A stretch of DNA of 64,000 nt, from assembly GCF_014851815.1 (NCBI RefSeq), contig NZ_JACVAJ010000001.1, positions 1,798,001-1,862,000 on the forward strand. The letters run 5' to 3'. Positions 1 through 7,578 of the stretch are shown here, piece after piece; the first letter of the stretch is position 1, and each line of letters opens with the position of its first letter. Both the position numbers and the translations under genes were made by a program. This DNA is from Pseudoxanthomonas sp. PXM01 (GTDB taxonomy: Bacteria; Pseudomonadota; Gammaproteobacteria; Xanthomonadales; Xanthomonadaceae). The notes under the pieces are model-generated. The model was not told the DNA's origin, searched no databases, and was given only the letters and a program-made list of their open reading frames with translations.

Positions 1-96
1 TGCCGGATGCGGCGTTTCCGCCGGCTGCTCCGCACTGCAGGCGGCCAGGCCGACCAGCACGATTGCGAACACTCCGTTCCAGCGCATCTGGCGCAT
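1..96 (-). CDS. Lipoprotein N-terminus, probable RND efflux periplasmic adaptor (partial)
   Basis: The window starts inside this gene, so only the first 32 codons are seen. They encode a lipoprotein signal peptide: a short basic start (MRQMRW), a hydrophobic stretch and the lipobox LAAC, after which a Ser/Glu/Pro-rich linker begins. It is transcribed away from a TetR regulator 78 bp to the right. A divergent TetR gene next to an inner-membrane-anchored lipoprotein is the usual layout of RND multidrug efflux operons (acrA or smeD type), so I infer a membrane fusion protein. The functional domains lie outside the window, and any other lipoprotein remains possible. Confidence 0.55.
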   Translation of the reverse strand, partial: MRQMRWNGVFAIVLVGLAACSAEQPAETPHPA

Positions 97-174
97 GACT
101 GCTCCGTTGAGGCTTCAATTAGTGGACTTGGCGGTATAGTATAAATATCGAACCGAGTAGTCTAGTATTAAGCC
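97..174. promoter_or_regulatory. Divergent promoter/operator between lipoprotein and TetR genes
   Basis: This 78 bp spacer is much more AT-rich than its surroundings. It holds -10-like hexamers on both strands (TATAGT at 135-140 on plus, TATACT at 143-138 on minus). An imperfect dyad pairs 127-138 with 146-157 (7 of 12 positions). TetR regulators normally bind such a spot and repress both genes; that is inference from the layout. Confidence 0.4.
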
Positions 175-846
175 ATGGTCAGCCCACGCCCCTCCGCCAG
201 CCGCCCCAAGCCGTCCGCCAAGCCCGCCTCCAGCGGCCCCGGCCGCCCCAAGGACCTGGGCAAGCGCGCCGCCATCCTCGAAGCCGCCAAGCAGTTGTTC
301 GCGCGCGAGGGTTTCAACGGCGTCAGCATGGACCAGATCGCTGCCGAAGCCGGCGTGTCCAAACTGACGGTGTACAGCCACTTCGGCGACAAGGACGCCC
401 TGTTCGCCGCGGCCGTGCAGGCCAAGTGCGAGGAAATGCTGCCGGACGCGCTGTTCGAGATCGAGCTAAAGGGCAGCCTGCGCGACCAGCTCAAGGCCAT
501 CGCGCAGGCGTTCTTCGCGCTGGTCACCAGCGAGGAGGCCATCAGCACGCATCGCATGATGATGGTCCCGGGCAACATCGACGACAAGCTCAAACGGACC
601 TTCTGGGAAGCCGGCCCGCAACGCACGCACGATGCCTTCGCCGCCATGCTGCAGGCACTGGTGGCCAAGGGCGAGCTGGATATCCCCGACGTGGCGACGG
701 CCTCCGTGCAGTTCTTCACCCTGATCAAGGGCGAGGTGCACGCGCGCATGACCTGCGGCCTGTGCAGCCGGCCAGGCCCGGTCGACGCCCGCCAGCACGT
801 CGATGCCACGGTGGACATGTTCCTGAGGGCGTATGGCCGCCGCTGA
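175..846 (+). CDS. TetR/AcrR family transcriptional regulator
   Basis: A 223-residue one-component repressor. A low-complexity Pro/Ser/Lys leader (residues 1-30) precedes a classic TetR helix-turn-helix: AAILEAAKQLFAREGFNGVS, then DQIAAEAGVSK and LTVYSHFGDKDALF (about residues 33-80). The C-terminal half resembles the AefR-like ligand domain and should bind a small effector. It is divergent from an exported lipoprotein that looks like an efflux adaptor, so the likely role is repression of that pump and of itself. The ATG has no clear Shine-Dalgarno site; an internal start would only shorten the disordered leader. Confidence 0.88.
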   Translation: MVSPRPSASRPKPSAKPASSGPGRPKDLGKRAAILEAAKQLFAREGFNGVSMDQIAAEAGVSKLTVYSHFGDKDALFAAAVQAKCEEMLPDALFEIELKGSLRDQLKAIAQAFFALVTSEEAISTHRMMMVPGNIDDKLKRTFWEAGPQRTHDAFAAMLQALVAKGELDIPDVATASVQFFTLIKGEVHARMTCGLCSRPGPVDARQHVDATVDMFLRAYGRR

Positions 847-951
847 AACTGAAGCGCAGCCCCGGGCGACGGAGGTTGCGGTGACTTCCGGCACTGCGCC
901 TGCCGCCGCGGGTGCCCCGATCCTTGCCCAGCGCGGACCGAGCCAGCCCGG

Positions 952-957
952 TAAAAT
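952..957 (+). promoter_or_regulatory. Possible -10 element for pcm-tolC
   Basis: The hexamer TAAAAT lies 24 bp before the pcm start in otherwise GC-rich sequence. No convincing -35 box is at the right distance, so this is a weak call made from base composition and position. Confidence 0.3.
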
Positions 958-981
958 GCCCGGCCCAGCCCTCCGCGTCGG

Positions 982-1650
982 ATGACCACCCCCATGACGA
1001 TCAACTACACCCAGGCCCGCGAAAACATGGTCGAGCAGCAGGTACGTCCCTGGGACGTGCTGGATGCGCGCGTGCTGGAAACGCTGGCCACGCTGCCGCG
1101 CGAGGCCTTCGTTGCCGAATCGCACCGCGCGCTCGCCTATGCGGACCTGGAACTGCCGCTCGGCCATGGCCAGTCGATGGCCAAGCCGGTCATCGAAGGC
1201 CGCACCTTGCAGGCGCTCAAGCCGCAGGCGGACGAGGACGTGCTGGAGATCGGCACCGGCAGCGGCTACCTGACCGCCTGCCTGGCGCACCTGGCACGCG
1301 AAGTGGTCAGCCTGGAGATCCAGCCCGAGCTCGCCGACGCCGCGCGCGCGCGCCTCGATGCCGCCGGCCTGGGCAGCAACGTGCGGATCGACACCGTCGA
1401 CGCGCTTTCGTGGGAAACGGACCGCCGCTTCGACGTCATCTGCGTGACCGGGGCCGTCGCCACCGTGCCCGCACGTTTCCTGCAATGGCTGCGTCCGGGC
1501 GGTCGCCTGTTCGTCGTGCGCGGGGCATCGCCGGTGATGGAAGCCGTGTTGCACGTCGCCGATGTCAACGGTACCCGCGTCGAATCGTTGTTCGAAACCG
1601 ACCTCCCCTATCTGGTCGGCGCCGCACCGGCGCCCCAGTTCGTCTTCTGA
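982..1650 (+). CDS. pcm: Protein-L-isoaspartate O-methyltransferase
   Basis: A 222-residue class I SAM-dependent methyltransferase that methylates isoaspartyl residues in damaged proteins in the cytosol. The Rossmann motif I, DVLEIGTGSGYLTACLA, is near residues 85-101, and the family's substrate-loop pattern (GHGQSMAKP) is near residue 62. Length and order match the PCMT family. An in-frame ATG at 994 (MTINY) is an equally good start. It lies 22 bp before tolC on the same strand, an arrangement I recall from Xanthomonas and Stenotrophomonas, so the two are probably co-transcribed. Confidence 0.9.
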   Translation: MTTPMTINYTQARENMVEQQVRPWDVLDARVLETLATLPREAFVAESHRALAYADLELPLGHGQSMAKPVIEGRTLQALKPQADEDVLEIGTGSGYLTACLAHLAREVVSLEIQPELADAARARLDAAGLGSNVRIDTVDALSWETDRRFDVICVTGAVATVPARFLQWLRPGGRLFVVRGASPVMEAVLHVADVNGTRVESLFETDLPYLVGAAPAPQFVF

Positions 1651-1672
1651 AGAAATACAAAAAGGAACCCGC

Positions 1673-3019
1673 ATGAGCCGTCGCCCCCTCGTACTCGCGC
1701 TCGCCCTGGCCCTGCCGTCTGCGGCAAACGCCGCCGACCTGATGCAGACCTATGAACTGGCGCGCACCGGCGACCCGACCCTGTCGATCGCGGAATCGAC
1801 GCGCCTGATCGACAAGGAAGGCGCGGTGCAGGCGCGTGCGGCGTTGCTGCCGCAGATCACCGGCAGCGCAGGATACGAACTGACCCACAGCAGCCGTCCG
1901 GGCGATCCGACCGGCGACGGCAAGAGCCGCACCTACGGCGCCCAGGTCAACCAGACGATCTTCGACTGGAGCCGCATCGCCAACCTGCGCGGCCAGCGCG
2001 CCATCAGCCGCGCCGCCGATTTCGATCTGGCCTCGGCGAACAACGAACTGATCACCCGCACGTCGGCCGCCTATTTCAACGTGCTGATCGGCATCGAATC
2101 GCTGGCCGCCGCCGAAACCAACGAAGCCGCGTCGAAGAAGCAGTTCGACTACGCGCAGAAGCGACTGGACGTGGGCCTGGCTCCCATCACCGACGTGCAT
2201 GAAGCCCGCGCCCAGTACGACAGCGCGCGCGCCAACACCATCCTGGCCCGCAACGCGCTGGACGACAGCTACCGCGCCCTGGCCGAGATCACCGGCCAGC
2301 CGATCAGCGGCCTGAAGGGCCTGCCGGACGATTTCCGCCCGGAACTGCCGGTGGAACAGAACGCGCAGTCGTGGGTGGACCGTGCGCTGGAGCAGAATCC
2401 GAACCTGAAGTCGGCCGAATATGTGCTGGAATCGGCGCAGCATGGCGTGGCCAGCGCGCGTGCAGGCCACTATCCCACACTGAATTTCCGCGGTGGCTAT
2501 TCCAACGGCACCGACTGGGACAGCGTGCCGGGCACGCTGTCGCGCGATGGCGAGGGCTACAACTGGGGCGTGACGCTGACCGTGCCGATCTTCTCCGGCG
2601 GCGCCACCCAGTCCGGCGTGCGCCAGGCACTGGCCCAGCGCGATCGCGCCACCGATGGCCTGGAGCAGACCCGTCGCGCGCTGGTGCGCAACACCAGCAA
2701 TGCCTACCAGGCACTGGTCGCCGGCGTGACCGAAGTGGAAGCGCGTCGCCTGGCCGTCGTGTCCGCGCAGAGCGCGCTGGATGCCTCGCAGGTCGGCCTG
2801 GAAGTCGGTACCCGTACCGTGCTGGACGTGCTGCAGAACCAGCGCACGCTGTTCCAGGCGCAGGTCGAATACGCGCGCGCGCGCTACAACTTCCTGCAGA
2901 ACCGACTGCTGCTGGAACAGGCGGCCGGCACGCTGGACGGCACCGATGTGCAGGACGTCAACCGCCTGCTGACCGCCGACGCCGAGGCGCGCCTCTCGTC
3001 GCAGCCCGTTTCGCAGTAA
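1673..3019 (+). CDS. tolC: TolC family outer-membrane efflux channel
   Basis: A 448-residue outer-membrane channel of the TolC type. It forms the exit duct for RND and ABC efflux pumps and type I secretion. A signal peptide (MSRRPLVLALALALPSAANA, cut before ADL) is followed by two OEP repeats with the usual coiled-coil features: NELITRTSAAYFNVL in the first, and RNTSNAYQALVAGVTEVEAR with GTRTVLDVLQNQRTLFQAQV in the second. The start has an AAGGAA ribosome-binding site 5-6 bp upstream; longer upstream reading is not needed because the signal peptide begins here. A strong hairpin terminator follows 21 bp after the stop. Confidence 0.93.
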   Translation: MSRRPLVLALALALPSAANAADLMQTYELARTGDPTLSIAESTRLIDKEGAVQARAALLPQITGSAGYELTHSSRPGDPTGDGKSRTYGAQVNQTIFDWSRIANLRGQRAISRAADFDLASANNELITRTSAAYFNVLIGIESLAAAETNEAASKKQFDYAQKRLDVGLAPITDVHEARAQYDSARANTILARNALDDSYRALAEITGQPISGLKGLPDDFRPELPVEQNAQSWVDRALEQNPNLKSAEYVLESAQHGVASARAGHYPTLNFRGGYSNGTDWDSVPGTLSRDGEGYNWGVTLTVPIFSGGATQSGVRQALAQRDRATDGLEQTRRALVRNTSNAYQALVAGVTEVEARRLAVVSAQSALDASQVGLEVGTRTVLDVLQNQRTLFQAQVEYARARYNFLQNRLLLEQAAGTLDGTDVQDVNRLLTADAEARLSSQPVSQ

Positions 3020-3040
3020 CACCTCGCGCTCTTCGCGATC

Positions 3041-3072
3041 ACGACGGCGGGCTTCGGCCCGCCGTTGTCGTT
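3041..3072 (+). terminator. Hairpin terminator after tolC
   Basis: A GC-rich stem (GACGGCGGGC with a TTCG tetraloop and GCCCGCCGTTGTC) ends in GTCGTT 21 bp after the tolC stop. It is a strong intrinsic-type hairpin, though the T tract is short. Confidence 0.7.
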
Positions 3073-3090
3073 ACAGGACCCGGGATTTTC

Positions 3091-3186
3091 TGCAGGAGCG
3101 ACGCGAGCCGCGACCGCACGTTTCGGTAACCCGGATACGTCGAAGCAGGTGGAAGCCCCGCGGTCGCGACTCACGTCGCTCCTGCA
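3091..3186. repeat. Inverted-repeat element, GGAGCGACGTGAGTCGCGA family, copy 1
   Basis: A 27 bp arm at 3091-3117 is matched in inverted orientation at 3160-3186 (25 of 27 positions), with 42 bp between. The arm core GAGCGACGTGAGTCGCGA recurs at 16161-16296 and 58380-58449. All three are intergenic and look like REP/BIME-type elements. This copy lies between the tolC terminator and the caiB stop codon, so it could form a hairpin in either 3' end. Confidence 0.8.
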
Positions 3187-3194
3187 CCCGCCCC

Positions 3195-4415
3195 TCAGAT
3201 CGCGCCTCGCGCACGCAGCGCGACGATCTCCGCATCGTCGTAGCCTGCCTCGAGCAACACCTCGTCGGTATGCTGTCCGAGTAGCGGCGGCGCATGCCGC
3301 AGATCGACCGGCGTAGCGGACAGCTTCATCGGACTGTCGACCAGCGCCACGACGCCGGCCAACGGGTGCGGAGCCTCGACGACCATGCCGCGCGCCCGGA
3401 CCTGCGGATCGGCAAACACGTCGGCGATGTCGTTGACCGGTCCGCATGGAATGCCAGCCGACTCCAGCAAAGTCAGCCATGCGTGCCGGTCGCGCGCGCG
3501 GAAGGCCGACTGCAGCATCGGCACCAGCACATCGCGATGGCGCACGCGTCCCGCGTTTGTCGCGAAACGCACGTCGCCAGCCAACGTGGGAACCTCCAGT
3601 ACGTCGCACAAGCGCGCGAACTGCCGGTCGTTGCCGACCGCCACGATGAGGTGGCCGTCGGCAACGGCAAAGACCTGGTACGGCACGATGTTGGCATGCG
3701 CATTGCCCTGTCGCGGCGACACCTCGCCACCGATCAGGTAGTGGCTGCCCAGGTTGGCGAGCATCGCGACCTGCGCATCCAGCAGGGCCATGTCGACCAC
3801 CTGCCCCTCGCCGGTCGCATCGCGGTGACGGAGCGCGGCGAGGATCGCAACGGTCGCGTACATGCCGGTGAACAGGTCCGCGACGGCGACGCCGACCTTC
3901 TGCGGTTCGCCATCGGCCGCACCGGTGACGCTCATCAGGCCGCCAAGTCCCTGCACGGCGAAGTCGTAACCGGCACGCCGGGCATACGGCCCTTCCTGGC
4001 CGAAACCGGTGATCGAGCAATAGACCAGTCGTGGGTTGGACGCGCGCAGCGTTTCGGCATCCAGGCCGTAGCGTGCCATGTCGTCGACCTTGAAGTTCTC
4101 CACGAGCACGTCGCTCTGCAGCGCGAGCCGACGAATGATGGCCTGTCCTTCCCCGGTGGCGATGTCGACCGTCAGCGAACGCTTGTTGCGGTTCGCGCAC
4201 AGGTAGTACGCGGATTCCGCCGTCTCGTTTCCTTCTGCATCGCGCAGGAACGGCGGCCCCCAGCCACGCGTATCGTCGCCGCTGCCCGGGCGCTCGACCT
4301 TGATGACCTCGGCGCCCAGGTCGGCCAGTGTCTGCGTGCACCATGGTCCGGCGAGCACGCGGGTCAGATCCAGCACAAGCACGCCAGCCAGCGCGCGTGG
4401 TGCGCCCGTGCTCAT
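3195..4415 (-). CDS. CaiB/BaiF family CoA-transferase
   Basis: A 406-residue class III (CaiB/BaiF, Frc-type) CoA-transferase, which moves CoA between carboxylic acids in the cytosol. It has the N-terminal LDLTRVLAGPWCTQTLADLG signature, the KVERPGSGDDTR motif, and the catalytic Asp in RRAGYDFAVQGLGG (about residue 155). The C-terminal domain has AGIPCGPVNDI and QVRARGMV. It shares the ATGA overlap (start at 4415, upstream stop at 4412) with waaA, so it is translated from the same message although its chemistry is unrelated to Kdo transfer. Substrate is unknown; dicarboxylate transfer is typical of the closest families. Confidence 0.88.
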   Translation of the reverse strand: MSTGAPRALAGVLVLDLTRVLAGPWCTQTLADLGAEVIKVERPGSGDDTRGWGPPFLRDAEGNETAESAYYLCANRNKRSLTVDIATGEGQAIIRRLALQSDVLVENFKVDDMARYGLDAETLRASNPRLVYCSITGFGQEGPYARRAGYDFAVQGLGGLMSVTGAADGEPQKVGVAVADLFTGMYATVAILAALRHRDATGEGQVVDMALLDAQVAMLANLGSHYLIGGEVSPRQGNAHANIVPYQVFAVADGHLIVAVGNDRQFARLCDVLEVPTLAGDVRFATNAGRVRHRDVLVPMLQSAFRARDRHAWLTLLESAGIPCGPVNDIADVFADPQVRARGMVVEAPHPLAGVVALVDSPMKLSATPVDLRHAPPLLGQHTDEVLLEAGYDDAEIVALRARGAI

Positions 4416-5722
4416 GCCACGGGCGCCGGCAGGTGGGGCGCGATCATCACCAGCGTACGCGCCAGCGCGCCGCGTCCGTGCTCGACCAGCGCCCGTCCCC
4501 GTTCCGCCATGCCGCGTCGGCGGGCGTCGTCGCCGAGCAGGGCATCGATCGCCTCCGCCACGCCCGGTGCGTCGGGCACGATCACCAGCGCATCGGCCTC
4601 CTTGAGCCGACGCGAAATCTCGCTGAAGTTGTGCAGGTGCGGCCCGGTAACGGCCGGTGTTCCCACCGCCGCAGGCTCCAGCATGTTGTGGCCCCCGATG
4701 GCCTGCAGGCTGCCGCCGATGAAGGCCACGTCGGCGCACGCGTAGAACGCCATCAGCTCGCCCAGCGTGTCCAGCACGAAGACATCATCGCCGGCGGACG
4801 GCCAGCGGTCCTCGCGCCGCGTGCCGACCTTCCAGCCGGCCTCGCTCGCCGCCTCCGCCACGCGCGGAAAGCGTTCCGGATGCCGCGGTGCCCACAGCAG
4901 CAGCAGGTCCGGCCAGCGCTGGCGCAGGCGCGCGTGGATGGCGAGGACGGGACCCTCTTCGTCCTCATGCGTGCTGGCGGCGATCCAGACCGGCCGGCCG
5001 CTCGACAGATGCTGCCGGAAGCCGTCGACCACCTCGCCCACGTTGGCCGGCACGGGAATGTCGAACTTGAGATTGCCCACGTCGCGCACCTGTCCGGGCA
5101 ACGCACCCAGCTGCACGAAGCGCGCGGCGTCATCGCCGGACTGCGCCGCCACCTTGCGCACCGTTCGCAGCGTGCGCGCGATCAGCGGCCGCAGCACGCT
5201 GTAGCCACGCAGCGAGCGCGCGGACAGCCGCGCGTTGAGGATGTACAGCGGCACCTTGCGATCATGGCAACCGAACAGCAGGCTGGGCCAGAGTTCGGTT
5301 TCCATGATCAGCGCCAGGCGCGGCGGAAAATGCCGCAGGAAGCGCGACACGGCGCCCGGCAGGTCGTAGGGGGAATACACGTGCAGCACGCGCTCGCCCC
5401 ATAGCGTCTGCACGCGCTGCGATCCGGTCGGCGTGATGGTGGTGATGAGCAGGCGCAGGCCGCGATGCCGTTTCAGCAGCGCATCGACCACCGGCGCGGC
5501 GGCGTTGACCTCACCCACCGACACCGCATGCAGCCACACGTCGACCGTGCCCCCCGGGACATCGTAGTTGCCGTAGCGCTCGTTCCAGCGCTGGAAATAC
5601 TCCGGATAGCGGAAGCCGCGCCAGATCAGGTGGTAGAGGGTGACCGGCGTCAGCACGTACAGCACCACCGAGTACAGGGCGCGCAGCAGGCGTTCGGCAG
5701 TACGGTTCGACATGGGCGACAA
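4412..5722 (-). CDS. waaA: 3-deoxy-D-manno-octulosonic acid (Kdo) transferase
   Basis: A 436-residue GT30 glycosyltransferase that adds Kdo from CMP-Kdo to lipid IVA, the first step of LPS core assembly at the inner membrane. An N-terminal membrane anchor (about residues 12-32) precedes the Kdo-transferase fold with WLHAVSVGEVNAAAPVV, ALIMETELWPSLL (the conserved acidic site, about residue 140) and FIGGSLQAIGGHNMLEPAA near residue 335. Length fits the family. The start may be 5722 or the second Met at 5713. It is divergent from an acyltransferase 30 bp away, so an LPS-related divergent pair is formed. Confidence 0.93.
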   Translation of the reverse strand: MSPMSNRTAERLLRALYSVVLYVLTPVTLYHLIWRGFRYPEYFQRWNERYGNYDVPGGTVDVWLHAVSVGEVNAAAPVVDALLKRHRGLRLLITTITPTGSQRVQTLWGERVLHVYSPYDLPGAVSRFLRHFPPRLALIMETELWPSLLFGCHDRKVPLYILNARLSARSLRGYSVLRPLIARTLRTVRKVAAQSGDDAARFVQLGALPGQVRDVGNLKFDIPVPANVGEVVDGFRQHLSSGRPVWIAASTHEDEEGPVLAIHARLRQRWPDLLLLWAPRHPERFPRVAEAASEAGWKVGTRREDRWPSAGDDVFVLDTLGELMAFYACADVAFIGGSLQAIGGHNMLEPAAVGTPAVTGPHLHNFSEISRRLKEADALVIVPDAPGVAEAIDALLGDDARRRGMAERGRALVEHGRGALARTLVMIAPHLPAPVA

Positions 5723-5752
5723 GGATACCCGGGGCCGCCGTTACAATGGGCC

Positions 5753-6682
5753 ATGGCCGAATCCAAGCGATCCTCCGACGCCGGCGAGCGTCCACCGATG
5801 GGCCCGCGGCAGTGGCCGTCCTGGCTGGGCATCGGACTGGCCTGGCTGGCTGCGCGCGTGCCGTGGGTCCTGCAGCGCCCGATCGGCCGCGCCGTGGGCG
5901 CGCTGCTGTACCGCGTGCTGCGCGACCGCCGGCACGTGGCCCAACGCAACATCGCCCTGTGCTTTCCGGAACTGGATGCGCAACGCCAGGACGCCCTGGC
6001 GCGCGCCAGCTTCGGTGAGCTCGGCATCGGCCTGTTCGAGTTCGCGCGCGCCTGGTGGGGCAGCGTCGAGCCGATGCGGAAGGGACTGCAGGTGGAGGGA
6101 CTGGAGCACCTGGCCGCTGCGCGCGCGGGTGGACGCGGCGTGATCGTGGTGTCGGGCCACTTCACCACGCTGGAGATCTCGGCACGCCTCATGTGCGATT
6201 ACGCACCCCTGGCGGGCATGTACCGCCCGCACAACCAGGGCGCGATGGAGTGGGCAGTCAAGCGTGGCCGACTGCGTTACGCCACCGCGATGTTCACCCG
6301 TGAGGAACTGCGTCCCGCGTTGAAGCACCTCAAGCAGGGCGGCCTGCTGTGGTTCGCGCCGGACCAGGACACGCGTCGCGGCGACAGCGTGTTCGTACCG
6401 TTTTTCGGCCACCCCGCCTACAGCCTGACGTCGACGCACCAGTTGGCGCGGCTGTCCGGTGCGGCGGTGATCGCCTTTGCGCACGTGCGCCGCGAAGATG
6501 GTGGATACACGCTGAAACTGTCGCCCGCGTTCGAGGACTTCCCCTCGTTCGATGCCACCGGCGATACCGCGCGCGTGATCGCCGCGATCGAGGCGATGGT
6601 GCGGCAGGCGCCCACGCAGTACCTGTGGATCCATCGGCGCTTCAAGCGGCAACCCGACGGACGCGGTGAACTCTACCGGTAA
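5753..6682 (+). CDS. Lipid A biosynthesis lauroyl-type acyltransferase, paralogue 1
   Basis: A 309-residue LpxL/HtrB-family enzyme expected to add a secondary acyl chain to Kdo2-lipid IVA at the inner membrane. An N-terminal hydrophobic segment (WPSWLGIGLAWLAARVPWVL) is followed by the catalytic HX4E motif (SGHFTTLEI, about residue 138), the RPHNQGAMEW acceptor motif and the DQDTRRGDSVFVPFFG block. The start is the ATG at 5753, which sits right after a TACAAT hexamer, so the leader would be very short. It ends in a convergent overlap with paralogue 2, with which it shares the last residues Leu-Tyr-Arg. Which chain each enzyme adds cannot be told from sequence. Confidence 0.9.
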   Translation: MAESKRSSDAGERPPMGPRQWPSWLGIGLAWLAARVPWVLQRPIGRAVGALLYRVLRDRRHVAQRNIALCFPELDAQRQDALARASFGELGIGLFEFARAWWGSVEPMRKGLQVEGLEHLAAARAGGRGVIVVSGHFTTLEISARLMCDYAPLAGMYRPHNQGAMEWAVKRGRLRYATAMFTREELRPALKHLKQGGLLWFAPDQDTRRGDSVFVPFFGHPAYSLTSTHQLARLSGAAVIAFAHVRREDGGYTLKLSPAFEDFPSFDATGDTARVIAAIEAMVRQAPTQYLWIHRRFKRQPDGRGELYR

Positions 6683-7578
6683 AGGTCAGGCTCGCGCGGA
6701 GGCCGCGTCTTGAAGCGGCGGTGCACCCACAGGTACTGCTCGGGATGCTGGCGGACCACGGCCTCAAGTTCGGACATGTAGCGCGCCGCGTCCTTCACGG
6801 GATCGCCGCTCGGCCATCCATTCCACGTCGGCTCGACGCGCAGCTGATAGCGCCCATCCGCATCGCGGTGGAACCAGAACGGCAGCACCACCGCGTTGCC
6901 GCGACGTGCGAGGTCGGGCGTGGCGGTCAGCGTCGCGGCCGACACGCCGAAGAACGGCACGAACGCGTTCTGGTAGTTGAAGTCCTGATCGGCCGAGTAC
7001 GCCACGATGCCGCCGCGCGACAGCGTGCGCAGCAGGCCGCGCACGTCCTTCTTGCCGATGACGTCGGCGAACACGCGACGACGCGCGTCGTCCATCAAGC
7101 GCTCGATGCAGGGATCGTTGTTGCGTCGCGCGACGATGTTCACGCGCTCGCCCAGCGCGTCACCGAGCAGACGCGCGCACAGCTCGGAATTCGGGATGTG
7201 TCCGCCGAACAGCAGAATGCCGCGACCCTGCGCGCGCGCGGCCTGCACATGTTCCAATCCCTGCACGTCGGCCAGCCCGCGCAGCGCGCGCGAGGGTGCA
7301 TACCAGCCACGGACGAGTTCGAGCGCGGCGGTCACGGTCGCGCGCACGGTACCGCGGAGCAAGCGTACACGCGCGTGCTCGTCCAGCTCCGGAAAACAGA
7401 GCGCCAGATTGATCGCCGCGTGGCGACGACGTTTGGCGAGCAGCGGCCACAGCAACGAGGTCGCAACACTCCCCAGGGCCAGCAGCCAGGACTGCGGCAG
7501 GCGCGCGATGCACGCTGCCACCAGGTTGACCGGTGCTACGAACCAGCAGCGCACCCCCGACGCGCGCTCACTCGTCAT
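6673..7578 (-). CDS. Lipid A biosynthesis lauroyl-type acyltransferase, paralogue 2
   Basis: A 301-residue LpxL/HtrB-family acyltransferase, clearly paralogous to the neighbouring convergent gene. It has the HX4E motif (FGGHIPNSEL), the RRNNDPCIERLMDDARR acceptor motif and the ADQDFNYQNAFVPFFG block. It is the last gene of a leftward set with the O-antigen ligase and glycosyltransferase, overlapping the ligase by 11 bp. Its stop lies in a 10 bp tail-to-tail overlap with paralogue 1. Its closest relatives may add a different chain (LpxL, LpxM or LpxP type); specificity is not readable here. Confidence 0.9.
   Translation of the reverse strand: MTSERASGVRCWFVAPVNLVAACIARLPQSWLLALGSVATSLLWPLLAKRRRHAAINLALCFPELDEHARVRLLRGTVRATVTAALELVRGWYAPSRALRGLADVQGLEHVQAARAQGRGILLFGGHIPNSELCARLLGDALGERVNIVARRNNDPCIERLMDDARRRVFADVIGKKDVRGLLRTLSRGGIVAYSADQDFNYQNAFVPFFGVSAATLTATPDLARRGNAVVLPFWFHRDADGRYQLRVEPTWNGWPSGDPVKDAARYMSELEAVVRQHPEQYLWVHRRFKTRPPREPDLYR

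Noticed and set aside
1565-3022. A 485-codon minus-strand frame opposite tolC
   Set aside because: No motif, Arg/Ala/Gly-rich; tolC on the other strand has all family features.
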